Part shown: positions 17,320 to 27,042 of the stretch, one piece after another | Layout of the letters: every line of letters starts with the position of its first letter | How positions within the stretch are numbered: the first letter of the stretch is position 1 | NCBI GenBank assembly: GCA_945897075.1 | Contig: CAMDEX010000002.1 | Location: forward strand, 1 to 64,000 | Direction of reading: 5' to 3' | From: Litorilinea aerophila | Lineage (GTDB): Bacteria > Chloroflexota > Anaerolineae > Caldilineales > Caldilineaceae | Length of the DNA stretch: 64,000 nt | Made by a program: the position numbers and the translations under genes | The notes under the pieces: model-generated | Told to the model about the DNA's origin: nothing | The model's input: the letters and a program-made list of their open reading frames with translations, nothing else | Databases searched by the model: none

Positions 17320-19239
17320 ATGTTCCAACGGCCTTCACGCCCAGAAGGACGCGGCCAACGACCGCGTCCCAACTTTGGTGGATTGGGGCGCGCCATCCGC
17401 TACTTGGGCCACTATAAGAAAATGACGATTTCCGCCTACATTTTCCTGTTTGTCAGCACAGGCGCACAATTGGTGGTGCCCCAACTGGTGCAAAACATTC
17501 TGGACGCAGTAACGAACGGGATGATCGCCCAGCAGATCGCCAGTGTGCCAGCCCAGTTTTTGCCAGCCATATTGAGAAAACTGGCCTGGAGCGCTGAACA
17601 ATTCGATACCTACGCCAACCGGCCCGAACTCGCGCTCTACTGGGCGGTGGGGCTGATTGTCGTCTTTGCTATCGCCCGGGGTCTCTTTGCCTTTGCCCAG
17701 ACTTATATGTCCGAGCAGGTGAGCCAGAGTGTGGCCTTCGATTTCCGCAACGAGCTTTTCGCCAAAATTCAGCGCCTCTCCTTCAGCTACCACGACCGCA
17801 ACCGCACAGGCCAGTTGATGATCCGCGCCACTGATGATGTGGAAAAGGTACGCGTCTTCATCGGTCAGGGTCTGCTGATGGCTTTGCAGGCATTGGTACT
17901 GCTGTTGGGCACGCTGGTTATTCTCTTCTTTACCAACTACAAACTGACGCTGGTAATTCTGCCCGTTCTGCCCCTGGCGCTGGTTCTATTTATGATCTTT
18001 GGCGCAGTGGCCCAGCCCCTCTTCGCCGCGGTACAGACGAAACTATCGAGGCTGAATACAGTCCTGCAAGAGAATCTGGCCGGCATCAAAGTGGTCAAAG
18101 CCTTTGTGCGCGAGCCGGAACAGCAGAAGGTTTTCCACAGCGCAGCCGAAGATCTGATGAACCAGAGCATTACCGTAGCCAAGGTCTTCAGCTTTCTCTT
18201 TCCTTTTATCTTTCTCCTGGCGAATCTGGGCCAGGCGGCAGTTATTTACTATGGCGGCGCGCAGATCATCAACGGCACGTTGACCTTTGGCGAATGGCAA
18301 AAGTTCAGCCTCTATCTGGTCTACGTCTTCTTCCCCATCGGTCAACTCGGCTTTATCATCAGCCAGATGAGCCAGGCCAGCGCCAGCGCGCAACGCATCT
18401 TTGAAATTGTGGACGCCAAGAACGACGTCACCGACAAGCCGGGGGCGCGGCCACTGCCCGCCACACGGGGCAAACTGGCCTTTGAAAATGTCACCTTCCG
18501 CTACTTCGACAGCGGTGATCCGGTGCTGGCCGACATCAGCTTCGAGGCCAAACCGGGCCAGACAGTAGCGCTGCTGGGCGCGACGGGCAGCGGCAAATCC
18601 ACAGTCATCAACCTCATCCCCCGCTTCTACGATGTGAGCGAGGGCAAAGTGACGATTGACGGCGTTGATGTGCGCGATGTGACGCTGGAATCTCTGCGCA
18701 GCCAGATTGGAATTGTGCTGCAAGAGACGAATCTTTTCAGCGGCTCCATCCGCGACAACATCGCCTTTGGCCGGCCCGACGCCACGGATGCCGAAGTCAT
18801 GGCCGCGGCCAAAGCCGCCGCGGCCCACGACTTCATCACCGCCTTTCCCGAAGGCTACACTACGCCGGTGGGCGAACGGGGTTCGACGCTGAGCGGCGGT
18901 CAAAAGCAGCGGGTAGCGATTGCCCGCGCCCTGCTCCTCGACCCGCGCATTCTCATTCTGGACGACTCGACGAGCAGCGTGGACCTGGCGACCGAAGCGA
19001 CGATCCAGCGCGCGCTGGATCGTCTGATGCAAGGGCGCACGAGTATCGTCATCGCCCAACGCATCAGCACTGTGCGCAACGCCGACCAGATCATCGTGCT
19101 GGAAAAGGGCCGCGTCGTCGGCGTGGGCACTCACACCGAACTGATGGAAACCAACCCGGTCTACGTGGAGATTTTCAGCAGTCAATTGGTGGAAGATGCA
19201 GTCGTGGATGTGGAGCAGTTGGCCGCTGTCACTGGATAA
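17320..19239 (+). CDS. ABC exporter half-transporter, degenerate-site subunit
   Basis: A 639-residue ABC exporter half (six membrane helices, then a nucleotide-binding domain). Walker A is GATGSGKST (about 420-428) and the signature is canonical (LSGGQKQR, about 524). Walker B is followed by Asp rather than the catalytic Glu (ILILDDSTSSVD), and the H-loop His is Gln (IVIAQRIST). These changes mark the non-hydrolysing site of heterodimeric exporters such as TM287/288, BmrCD and LmrCD. Its partner is the next gene. Expected role: export of drugs, lipids or peptides. GGAGG precedes ATG 17320. Upstream MarR regulator suggests induction by an exported compound. Confidence 0.93.
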   Translation: MFQRPSRPEGRGQRPRPNFGGLGRAIRYLGHYKKMTISAYIFLFVSTGAQLVVPQLVQNILDAVTNGMIAQQIASVPAQFLPAILRKLAWSAEQFDTYANRPELALYWAVGLIVVFAIARGLFAFAQTYMSEQVSQSVAFDFRNELFAKIQRLSFSYHDRNRTGQLMIRATDDVEKVRVFIGQGLLMALQALVLLLGTLVILFFTNYKLTLVILPVLPLALVLFMIFGAVAQPLFAAVQTKLSRLNTVLQENLAGIKVVKAFVREPEQQKVFHSAAEDLMNQSITVAKVFSFLFPFIFLLANLGQAAVIYYGGAQIINGTLTFGEWQKFSLYLVYVFFPIGQLGFIISQMSQASASAQRIFEIVDAKNDVTDKPGARPLPATRGKLAFENVTFRYFDSGDPVLADISFEAKPGQTVALLGATGSGKSTVINLIPRFYDVSEGKVTIDGVDVRDVTLESLRSQIGIVLQETNLFSGSIRDNIAFGRPDATDAEVMAAAKAAAAHDFITAFPEGYTTPVGERGSTLSGGQKQRVAIARALLLDPRILILDDSTSSVDLATEATIQRALDRLMQGRTSIVIAQRISTVRNADQIIVLEKGRVVGVGTHTELMETNPVYVEIFSSQLVEDAVVDVEQLAAVTG

Positions 19240-19303
19240 GATGGTACTGCGTGTTACGGATTGCATAAGGCGGCGTAGCCGACAGCCAAAATGTGCGGGC
19301 CGA

Positions 19304-19362
19304 AAAGTGAAACGTGAAATGTGAATTCACGTCACATACTCTCACGTTTCACGTTTCACGCA
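19304..19362. repeat. CGTGAAA heptamer repeat array
   Basis: AAAGTGAAACGTGAAATGTG is followed by CACGTCACATACTCTCACG and TTTCACGTTTCACG, the inverted counterpart. It is the same family as the arrays at 9829 and 12168. It sits between the two subunit genes of the exporter, in a gap of about 180 bases. Confidence 0.75.
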
Positions 19363-19420
19363 TCTACACGACCAGACGCAATAGGCAATACACTATAGCG
19401 TACACGGAGGAAAGACAATT

Positions 19421-21406
19421 ATGATGTCACCCCAGCGTCTTCTGCAACAGGAGACCTCCAAGCCAATCCGAGTCGGGGCAACCCTCGCCCGGTTAGGCGG
19501 ATTATTCAAACCCTACACAACGGTGCTGCTGCTTGTGGCCCTGCTGATCGTTGTCGGCACCTGGACACAGGTGGCCGCTCCGGAGCTGATCGGTCAGGCC
19601 ACCGACTGTTTCATTGCCCCGGCTGTCGCCCGCTCCGCAGTGGAAAACAGCACGAGCGGCGCGACCGCTCTGCCCGGCGCAGACGACCTTACCCAGCAAT
19701 TCGGCAAGAACAGTGCCTCGCAGCTCAACTGTTGGCTTTCTACACTCCCAGCGGATGCGCCGACCAGTGATCTGGTCAGCGGATTGGCCCGGCTGGTGCT
19801 GTTGATCGCCGGTCTCTTTGTGGCTGGGGCACTGCTCGGCGGTCTGCAATTCTTTCTGATGAGCTGGGCGGGCAATCACGTCCTGCGCAACCTGCGCGAG
19901 ACGGTTTTTGCCCACATCCACCGCCTCTCGCTGGGTTACTACGCCAAAAACGAGGCGGGCGATGTGATGAGCCGCATCACCAATGATATGGACACCCTGC
20001 AACAGGCCATCAGCTTCGCCCTGCTGCAAGTGTTGGGCGGTATTCTGCTGGTGGTCTGGATCATCTACAAGATGCTGACCCTGAACACCGTCTACGCCCT
20101 GCTCAGTATGCTCGTTGTGCCAGTGATGATCGTCACGACGCTCTGGTTCAGCGGCCAGGCGCGCAAAGCCTTTCGCAAGACCCGCAAAGAGATCGGCAAC
20201 GTCAACGCCAACCTGCAGGAGAGCATCTCTGGCGTGCGCGAAGTGCAAGCCTTTGCCCGCGAAGATGCCAACATCGAAAACTTCCGCCAGAGCAACGCGG
20301 CCAACCGCGACGCCAACATCAGCGCCGTGGCCTACACCGCGGCCCTGGCCCCTGCCCTGGAAGCGCTGGGTTATGTCGCCATCGCCATTGTGGTGGGTGT
20401 GGGCGGTGTCCTGCTCCTGCGCGGCCAGACGCTGGGCGGCGCTGCGGTCTCGCTGGGGCTGATTGTGACTTTTCTGGGCTACGTCCAGCGTTTCAACCAG
20501 CCCATTCAACAGGTGAGCGTGCTGTGGACAAATATCCAGAGCGCCGTCGCCGGTGCCGAACGCATCTTTGGGTTATTGGACGAGGTGCCGGATATTGTGG
20601 AAGCGCCCCATCCGGTGGAGATGCTCCAGATTCGCGGGCTGGTGGAGTTCAAAGACGTGACGCTGGAGTACAACCCCGGCGAACCGGTGCTGCGCGGGGT
20701 CAACCTGACCGCGCAGCCAGGGCAGACCGTAGCGATTGTAGGACCGACAGGCGCGGGCAAGACGACGATCATCAATCTCATCCCCCGCTTCTACGACGCC
20801 AAAAGCGGTTCTGTCACTATTGACGGGGTGAATGTACGGGATGTGCGGCTGGCTGATCTACGCAGACAGATCGGTATTGTCCTGCAGGATTCGTTCCTCT
20901 TCAGCGATACCGTGATGAGCAACATCCGTTTTGGCCGCCCCGACGCCAGCGACGCCGAAGTGCTGGCCGCAGCCGAGCTGGCCCACGCCGATGAGTTCAT
21001 CCGTTCCCTGCCCGATGGCTACGAGACTGTGCTGGGCGAGCGGGGCAGCGGTTTGAGCCAGGGCCAGCGCCAATTGCTCGCCATTGCACGGGCTGCCCTG
21101 GCCGATCCCCGCATTCTGATTCTGGACGAGGCGACCAGCAGCGTGGACACGCGTACCGAGCGGCAGATTCAGGCCGCGCTGGAAAAATTGTTGGAAGGGC
21201 GCACCAGCTTCGTCATCGCCCACCGACTGAGTACCATCCGCAATGCCGATCAGGTGCTGGTGTTGGCGGACGGGCTGATTGTGGAGCGGGGCACCCACAC
21301 CGAACTGCTCGATCGCCGGGGCGCCTACTACGACCTCTATATGAGCCAGTTCCAGCGCGAGGAAGCCGTGCCAGTGGCGATGAATGATGATGGGCCACGG
21401 GTGTAA
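19421..21406 (+). CDS. ABC exporter half-transporter, catalytic subunit
   Basis: A 661-residue partner of the previous half-transporter. Walker A (GPTGAGKTT, about 441) is intact, Walker B has the catalytic Glu (ILILDEATSSVD) and the H-loop His is present (FVIAHRLST). The signature is LSQGQRQ instead of LSGGQ, the expected change for the site that pairs with the degenerate Walker motifs of the other subunit. A Ser/Ala-rich periplasmic-side loop follows the first helix (about residues 70-115). GGAGG lies 10 bases before ATG 19421; the transcript ends at the terminator 21410-21451. Confidence 0.94.
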   Translation: MMSPQRLLQQETSKPIRVGATLARLGGLFKPYTTVLLLVALLIVVGTWTQVAAPELIGQATDCFIAPAVARSAVENSTSGATALPGADDLTQQFGKNSASQLNCWLSTLPADAPTSDLVSGLARLVLLIAGLFVAGALLGGLQFFLMSWAGNHVLRNLRETVFAHIHRLSLGYYAKNEAGDVMSRITNDMDTLQQAISFALLQVLGGILLVVWIIYKMLTLNTVYALLSMLVVPVMIVTTLWFSGQARKAFRKTRKEIGNVNANLQESISGVREVQAFAREDANIENFRQSNAANRDANISAVAYTAALAPALEALGYVAIAIVVGVGGVLLLRGQTLGGAAVSLGLIVTFLGYVQRFNQPIQQVSVLWTNIQSAVAGAERIFGLLDEVPDIVEAPHPVEMLQIRGLVEFKDVTLEYNPGEPVLRGVNLTAQPGQTVAIVGPTGAGKTTIINLIPRFYDAKSGSVTIDGVNVRDVRLADLRRQIGIVLQDSFLFSDTVMSNIRFGRPDASDAEVLAAAELAHADEFIRSLPDGYETVLGERGSGLSQGQRQLLAIARAALADPRILILDEATSSVDTRTERQIQAALEKLLEGRTSFVIAHRLSTIRNADQVLVLADGLIVERGTHTELLDRRGAYYDLYMSQFQREEAVPVAMNDDGPRV

Positions 21407-21409
21407 GAC

Positions 21410-21451
21410 AAAAAAGTCCCCGGCACTTTCCGAAGTGCCGGGGACTTTTTT
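21410..21451. terminator. Strong rho-independent terminator
   Basis: AAAAAAGTCCCCGGCACTT, loop TCCG, AAGTGCCGGGGACTTTTTT is a perfect stem of about 19 pairs with A and T tracts, so it works in both directions. It is 3 bases after the exporter stop. Confidence 0.95.
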
Positions 21452-21510
21452 GGGGCAGTGAACAATCAATCCGTCAGCGCATTGGCAAAATCCATTCTGC
21501 CCTATTATCA

Positions 21511-21541
21511 GTGACAGCGCAAGCTGACAGCTTGCGTTACT
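21511..21541. repeat. Short palindromic intergenic element
   Basis: CGCAAGCT-gac-AGCTTGCG is a perfect 8-base inverted repeat inside a slightly longer imperfect one (GTGACAG... / ...GTTACT). It lies in the gap between the exporter and the O-antigen ligase gene, where no gene is seen. Confidence 0.65.
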
Positions 21542-21625
21542 GTTCTCCTACTTTGCCTCCCTTCGCCGCTTGTGCTAGGATCAACCAGCATTCATCCATT
21601 CCAACCACCCGAATCTGCGTCTCCC

Positions 21626-23068
21626 ATGATCACACCGATCCAGTCGCCAGTCGCAAATCCCCAGTCCCCTCTCCCCATCCCGCATTCTGGATTCCACATT
21701 CTCCAGTATTGGGACACCCCTTTCTTTGTCGAGATCCTTCTCCTGGCCCTGACCGCGCCGGTACTCTATTTCCCTGGCCGCTTCCAGGCCCAGGAGATCG
21801 CCTTCGCCATCGGCATCCTGGCGGCGGGCTGGTTCTGGCGGCGGCTGACCATCGGCGTCTGGTTTCGGCGCACCCCGGCCGACTGGCCCATCTTTTTTCT
21901 TTTTTTTGTGATGCTGCCTGTCTCGATCTGGGCCGCGCCTGGAACGCTGCGCGAGCAATATGCCATCCCCCGTACACTGATTCTAATCTGGAACTTCTTT
22001 CTCTTCTGGACGATTGTCAGCCACGCAGGGCGGCGGCGGGAGTTGTTCGATCTTTGCGTGGCAGGTTTTGGGGGAATTGGGGTGGGGATTGCGGTGGCGG
22101 CGCTCTTTGGGACTCAATGGTCAAACAAGTTTCCGGTGATTGGCCCGCTGTTGGACCGCTTGCCCAAGCCGCTGCTTGGGGTATTGGCTGGGGCAGAAGA
22201 CGGACTCAACCCCAACCAGTTGGCAGGGACACTGCTCTATGTGCTGCCTTTACTGGTGGCGTTGGCCGGTTATACATTCCTGCATCACCGCAAAGAATGG
22301 GTCAATTGGCTACCGGCGGGGGTGGCCGCTGCTATCATCGGCACGGTACTCATCCTCAGCCAATCCCGGGGCGCGCTGTTGGGTATGGGGGTGGGAACGG
22401 CGTCTATGTTGTTGGTCAACTGGCGCTGGGGACGCTGGCTGCTGCTGGCAGGGGGTTTGGCTGTTCTGCTCGGGCTGACGGTTGTGCCCCTGGATGCGCT
22501 GTCGAGCAGCCTGGAAACCGCAGAGAACGTGGAAGAGGTGGCCGGCTCCCTCACCCTGCAAGGACGTATCGAAATTTGGAGCCGCGCCCTCTATGGCATC
22601 CAGGATTTCCCTTTCACGGGGATGGGGTTGGGCAGCTTTCGGCGCATCGTCAATCTGCTCTACCCACTCTTCACGATTGCCCCCGACTACGATATCGGCC
22701 ATGCCCATAACTTCTTTTTGCAGATGGCCCTGGACTTTGGCATCCCTGGGCTGCTCGCCCTGCTTGTCCTCTATATGATGGCAGGCGCAACGATAGCAAG
22801 TGTTTGGAAAAGGGGTGACAAAGTCTGGGCCAGCGCGCTGCTCGGTGTCCTGGTGGCCCAGACAGTTTATAGCATGGCCGACGCGGTGGCGATGGGGTCT
22901 AAGGTCAATTTCCTCTTCTGGTGGCTTTTTGCCCTGATCTTTGCCGTGGGTAAGATGCAAAGACAACCATCCACACTCGATTACAGCAGGGCCACACCGT
23001 TGGAAGAAATCTCTCTTTCCAATGGTGCGACCCGGCCATTCCCCACTACACTGCGCCCGACGGGCTGA
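21626..23068 (+). CDS. O-antigen ligase / polymerase-like membrane protein
   Basis: A 480-residue integral membrane protein with about 11 hydrophobic segments and the large loop typical of the Wzy_C/O-antigen ligase family (GRIEIWSRALYGIQDFPFTG, then GHAHNFFLQMALDFGIPGL with the conserved His). Such proteins join undecaprenyl-linked glycans to a lipid or protein, or polymerise repeats. ATG 21626 is chosen; the first 18 residues of the longer frame do not look coding. The last 29 codons overlap the 3' end of the convergent dehydratase gene. A second polymerase-like gene lies at 46248. Confidence 0.82.
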   Translation: MITPIQSPVANPQSPLPIPHSGFHILQYWDTPFFVEILLLALTAPVLYFPGRFQAQEIAFAIGILAAGWFWRRLTIGVWFRRTPADWPIFFLFFVMLPVSIWAAPGTLREQYAIPRTLILIWNFFLFWTIVSHAGRRRELFDLCVAGFGGIGVGIAVAALFGTQWSNKFPVIGPLLDRLPKPLLGVLAGAEDGLNPNQLAGTLLYVLPLLVALAGYTFLHHRKEWVNWLPAGVAAAIIGTVLILSQSRGALLGMGVGTASMLLVNWRWGRWLLLAGGLAVLLGLTVVPLDALSSSLETAENVEEVAGSLTLQGRIEIWSRALYGIQDFPFTGMGLGSFRRIVNLLYPLFTIAPDYDIGHAHNFFLQMALDFGIPGLLALLVLYMMAGATIASVWKRGDKVWASALLGVLVAQTVYSMADAVAMGSKVNFLFWWLFALIFAVGKMQRQPSTLDYSRATPLEEISLSNGATRPFPTTLRPTG

Positions 23069-24999
23069 AATTCGGGCACCAACCGGCGAAAGCTCTCCAG
23101 AATGGCCGTCTCGTCTGCTTGCAGCGCCCCCCTGTAGAGGGCAGCCAATTTGGTATCCAAATCGTTGGGCAGCAGCAGCCCGGCGTTGGAGGCCAAAAAT
23201 ATCTTTGCGTGGCGGGTGCGCACATAGCGCTCACCGGGGATAAAGAGTTCCTCGAAGAGTTTCTCGCCCGGCCGCATCCCGCTGTAAACGATCTCCACAT
23301 CCTCCCCCACGCGCAAACCAGACAATTCAATCAGATCACGGGCCAAATCAGCGATACGCACTGCTTGGCCCATATCCAGCACAAAGACTTCGCCCCCACT
23401 GCCCAGGACAGCCGCCTGCAAGACCAATTGCACCGCTTCGGGGATGGTCATAAAGAATCGCTTCATCTCCGGGTGGGTCACAGTCACCGGGCCGCCCGCT
23501 GCAATCTGGCGCTGGAAAGTGAGAACGACGCTGCCCCGACTGCCCAGCACATTGCCAAAACGCACGGCCACATAAGGTTTTCCGCTGACTTTGGCTGCCC
23601 GGTGTACGACCAATTCGGCGCTGCGTTTGCTGACACCCATAATGCTGGTGGGGTTGACTGCCTTGTCCGTGGAGATCATCACAAAGCGTTCGACACCCAC
23701 GGCCAGGGCCGCCGCCACCACATTCTCAGTCCCTTGCACATTGTTGGTCACTGCCTCCACCGGGTTCATCTCCATCAGCGGCACATGTTTGTGGGCAGCG
23801 GTGTGGAATACAACTTGGGGTCGGTATCTCTCGAAGACCTGGCGTATCCTCTCGCCAAAACGAATATCAGCAATGATTGGCGTCAACTGGGGACCGTCTC
23901 GATGTCCATTTTCATCGCCAACACCCGGCTCCTCGCCGCGCAACTCGTTGTGAATATCGAAAATGCTGTTCTCGCCGTGGCCGAGGATAATCAACTCGGC
24001 CGGGTTGGAACGCCAAATCTGTCGGCAGAGTTCGCTGCCGATGGAGCCGCCGCCGCCGGTCACCAAAACCCGTTTGCCGCGCAACAGCCCAGCCACAGCC
24101 TCCACATCGGTCTGCACCGGCTCCCGGCGCAGCAGATCCTCGATGCGTACATCGCGCACCTGCTTCAGGGTCACCCGACCATCCAGCAGTTCGCCCAATC
24201 CGGGCATAATCCGGGCGCGTACACCGGTCTGATCGCAGATGCGCACGATCTCCCGGATGGTGACGCCGGTGGCCGTAGGCATGGCAATGATGACCTGGCT
24301 AACCTTGTATTCCTGGGCTGCCATTGGGATATCCGAGCGCGTCCCCAGCACAGGCACATCGTGGATGCGCACATTCTGCTTGGTAGGGTCATCGTCAATA
24401 AAACCCACTGGCTCCAACCCCAGGCTTGGGTTCTGGCGCATCTCGCGCACGATCATCGCCCCCGCATCCCCCGCGCCCACCACCAGCACCCGGCGCACCT
24501 GTACGCCACGCGCAAAAGGCTGCCAGCGGGTGGCCAGGCGCACGCTGAAGCGGATGCCCCCCACGCCGAGCAAGAGCAAAAGACCGTCAATGAGCACCAC
24601 CGAACGGGGAAAGTTCCAGAGCGGAAAGCCAAACGCGGCCACCAGCGGCAGACGGGAAGCCAGTACTATGCAGAGGAGCAGCAATGTGGAGAGAACGACC
24701 GCCCAGGCGATGCGCCCCAACTCTTCGATGCTGGCATAGCGCCAGAAGCGGCGATAGAGGCCCATACGCTGAAAAACGAGCAGCCGCAGCCCAATCGAAA
24801 GCAACGTATAGAAGACCAGACCGTCGGCATAGCGGGAGAGCATATCCCAACCGGTTGGCTGGACGGTCAGACTATCGGTACGCAGGAGAAAAGCGAGGAA
24901 GGGGGTAATGACAAGCAGTACAAGGTCCAGAATCAAGAAATGGCGGTTGCGCAGGGCAAGCAGACCGGAGATGAAAAAGCGAGGCGATTGGATGGACAC
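22981..24999 (-). CDS. Membrane-bound UDP-GlcNAc 4,6-dehydratase (PglF/WbpM/FlaA1 type)
   Basis: A 672-residue protein: four membrane helices in the first 150 residues, a CoA-binding-like Rossmann domain (VLVVGAGDAGAMIVREM), and a C-terminal SDR domain with NAD motif TGGGGSIGSELCRQ. The catalytic region MISTDKAVNPTSIMGVSKR carries the Lys and the Met-Gly-x-x-Lys form typical of PglF and WbpM. It converts UDP-GlcNAc to UDP-4-keto-6-deoxy-GlcNAc, the first step of UDP-bacillosamine. The next enzymes are at 30750 and 32699. Whether it makes the gluco- or the 5-epimerised form cannot be told. Its 3' end overlaps the O-antigen ligase gene by 88 bases. Confidence 0.92.
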   Translation of the reverse strand: MSIQSPRFFISGLLALRNRHFLILDLVLLVITPFLAFLLRTDSLTVQPTGWDMLSRYADGLVFYTLLSIGLRLLVFQRMGLYRRFWRYASIEELGRIAWAVVLSTLLLLCIVLASRLPLVAAFGFPLWNFPRSVVLIDGLLLLLGVGGIRFSVRLATRWQPFARGVQVRRVLVVGAGDAGAMIVREMRQNPSLGLEPVGFIDDDPTKQNVRIHDVPVLGTRSDIPMAAQEYKVSQVIIAMPTATGVTIREIVRICDQTGVRARIMPGLGELLDGRVTLKQVRDVRIEDLLRREPVQTDVEAVAGLLRGKRVLVTGGGGSIGSELCRQIWRSNPAELIILGHGENSIFDIHNELRGEEPGVGDENGHRDGPQLTPIIADIRFGERIRQVFERYRPQVVFHTAAHKHVPLMEMNPVEAVTNNVQGTENVVAAALAVGVERFVMISTDKAVNPTSIMGVSKRSAELVVHRAAKVSGKPYVAVRFGNVLGSRGSVVLTFQRQIAAGGPVTVTHPEMKRFFMTIPEAVQLVLQAAVLGSGGEVFVLDMGQAVRIADLARDLIELSGLRVGEDVEIVYSGMRPGEKLFEELFIPGERYVRTRHAKIFLASNAGLLLPNDLDTKLAALYRGALQADETAILESFRRLVPEFQPVGRSVVGNGRVAPLEREISSNGVALL

Positions 25000-25161
25000 G
25001 CGGGAGGTCCTTCAAAGCGAGAATGGACGCTCGGTTGTGGGAGCAGCCAGAGATGTCAATGTGATGCTCTTCCATTTTACCCAATCAAAGGCTGCTTGCC
25101 CAATCCCAAGCGGGCAAATGAGAACAAATCAGGTGTACAGCGAGTGATTCCACGAAAATTT

Positions 25162-25199
25162 TGGGGACGCAGATTTTCGCAGATGAACGCTGATTAGGC
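25162..25199. repeat. Dispersed ATCTGCG-type repeat fragment
   Basis: GGGGACGCAGATTTTCGCAG then ATGAACGCTGATTAGG, the same family as at 14750 and 63254. It lies between two minus-strand genes; nothing else is seen in 25000-25228. Confidence 0.55.
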
Positions 25200-25228
25200 A
25201 GAGAAGATCCGTCAATGACATTTTGCGC

Positions 25229-26950
25229 TTACAGCGCAAAAACACGAAAGCCCTGGTTGCCAAAACAGTAGATGACAAAGAGGGCAATCCGCGCCTCTGG
25301 ATACTCCTGGCGCAGACCCTGGGCATAGCCCTCGATCTGCTGGCTGTCCTCCACCGGCAGCACAAAGCGCTCGATGTCGATCTTCTCTGTGTGCAGCTTG
25401 CTGTTGGAGAGATACTTAAACTCGATCACCCAGCGCAACCCGGCAAACTTTTCGTGATACTTACCGACAAACTCCAGGTCGCTCTTGCCCTGCGCGTACG
25501 AGCGTTCCACATTCCAGGTGAACCAGGGCGAAAGATGGCGGCTACACAGTTCAAAGAAGGTTGTCCGGTAAAAATTTTCGTTGACCTGTTGAAAGAGCGC
25601 TTCCGGCAACTGCGAAATATAGTGCTGCCAGTAGCCAGCAAAGAGGCGCTCCAGATTGGGTTCGTTGACAAACGCTTGCATCAGCTCGGCGTAGCGGGTG
25701 GAGACATCAATCTGATGCAGTTCGTTGAAGTATTGCACAAAAATCTGGCGCAAATTGAGATTGGGCAGCCGCATAAAAAAACGATCTTCTTTGGTCAACA
25801 TCCCGAGATAGAAAAACGAGATAGGATAGAAGCCCTTTGCGAAGAATTGGCTGATGTCAAACTTGGTGACGAGAAAGTCACGATCGTAGGCAATCCGGTT
25901 TTCACGGGTCAATTGACCGACAAACTCCTCTGTATCACCGGGGCGGGCGCTGGTGATGCGTCGCACCCACGAGAGATCGGTCTTCAGATTGAGGTCGGTC
26001 AGAGCTTCGGGTATCTCCTTGTACTGTACAAAATAGCGCAGGAAGTAGATCAGAATGGTCGAATTGTAGAGCGCTTCGCCTTCTGGATCGACAAAGTGAT
26101 AGCCGTTGTAGTTGCTCTTGATCAGCGCATTGACTTCGTTGCGCGTGGCCGGGTCCAGTTCGTGTTCCCGGTAGATATCATCAAGCAGGTGGTCAACCTC
26201 GGCCTGGGTGAAGCCCAACATTGATTCAAAGCCTGGCTCCAACGTCAAAAAGGTGGCAATGTTGAAAGCAGATGCCAACTCGTCAATCGTGATGGGCAGT
26301 ACACCGGTGATAAAAAGATTGGCAATCGCTCCCCGCTCACGCCCCGCTTTGAGTGTCTTGAAAAAGGTCTTGAGAAAGCCATCAGCAGCCACCAGTTCCT
26401 GGTAGTGCAGATCACGATTGCCTGTGATTAATTGGTTGGCGAAGTTGTCATATTCATCAATGATGACATAGACCGGCGGCAATTGGTTGCTGGCAACGTA
26501 ATTCAACAGATGGTTGAGATTGTCTGAAACAGGGGCATCGAATAGAATTTCGGGCATCTCATCGAGCAAAGGCGCATATTCGATGCGCAGCAAGCTGAGC
26601 GTGCTATTGCAATGGCGGCGAAAACTGCTTTCGATCTGCGCCACGTTCCCGCCGACATCAATGACCGAAAAATTGAAAAAGAGCAGAATGTACTGATTGT
26701 GGCTCGGTGTTGGGTGCTGACCGATCCAGGTTTGACCAAAAAGTTCGTCAAAGCTGCTGGCGTAGTTCAAATCGTAGTAATAACGCAGGGTTGAACAGAA
26801 GAGCGACTTGCCAATCCGTCGTGGACGTAGGAAGACCGGGTTTTTGATTGCTTCCAGTTTGGCAATATATTCTGTCTTATCGACAAAGTAGCCGTTCTCT
26901 CGTACAATTGCCGCGTAGTTCGATTCGCCGTAGATCACCCGTCGCTTCAT
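25229..26950 (-). CDS. AAA-ATPase-like / PD-(D/E)XK nuclease-fold protein, copy 1
   Basis: A 573-residue protein of the AAA-ATPase_like plus PDDEXK_9 (DUF1703) family. Walker A is LRPRRIGKS (residues 41-49) and Walker B VIIDEYD (162-168). The C-terminal nuclease-like core has Asp491 (GKSDLEF), Glu510 and Lys512 (VIEFKYL), the expected PD-(D/E)XK residues. The family is widespread and often multi-copy; biochemical function is unproven, though a nucleic-acid role is suggested. The start is ATG 26950 (AGAGGA 8 bases upstream); the adjacent copy has the same length. The upstream 60 bases are also duplicated. Confidence 0.85.
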   Translation of the reverse strand: MKRRVIYGESNYAAIVRENGYFVDKTEYIAKLEAIKNPVFLRPRRIGKSLFCSTLRYYYDLNYASSFDELFGQTWIGQHPTPSHNQYILLFFNFSVIDVGGNVAQIESSFRRHCNSTLSLLRIEYAPLLDEMPEILFDAPVSDNLNHLLNYVASNQLPPVYVIIDEYDNFANQLITGNRDLHYQELVAADGFLKTFFKTLKAGRERGAIANLFITGVLPITIDELASAFNIATFLTLEPGFESMLGFTQAEVDHLLDDIYREHELDPATRNEVNALIKSNYNGYHFVDPEGEALYNSTILIYFLRYFVQYKEIPEALTDLNLKTDLSWVRRITSARPGDTEEFVGQLTRENRIAYDRDFLVTKFDISQFFAKGFYPISFFYLGMLTKEDRFFMRLPNLNLRQIFVQYFNELHQIDVSTRYAELMQAFVNEPNLERLFAGYWQHYISQLPEALFQQVNENFYRTTFFELCSRHLSPWFTWNVERSYAQGKSDLEFVGKYHEKFAGLRWVIEFKYLSNSKLHTEKIDIERFVLPVEDSQQIEGYAQGLRQEYPEARIALFVIYCFGNQGFRVFAL

Positions 26951-27042
26951 CGCCAAAGTCCTCTTCCGTCATGCGCCGTAGCTGCCACCCGATTGGTCTG
27001 TATAATAGCACAACGGTTCCTGTTCGTCACGGTGTAGATACA

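Noticed and set aside
23119-25197. Plus-strand frame of 692 codons opposite the 4,6-dehydratase
   Set aside because: Shadow frame caused by GC-rich codon structure; rich in His and Gln with no fold, while the minus strand is a clear PglF-type protein.
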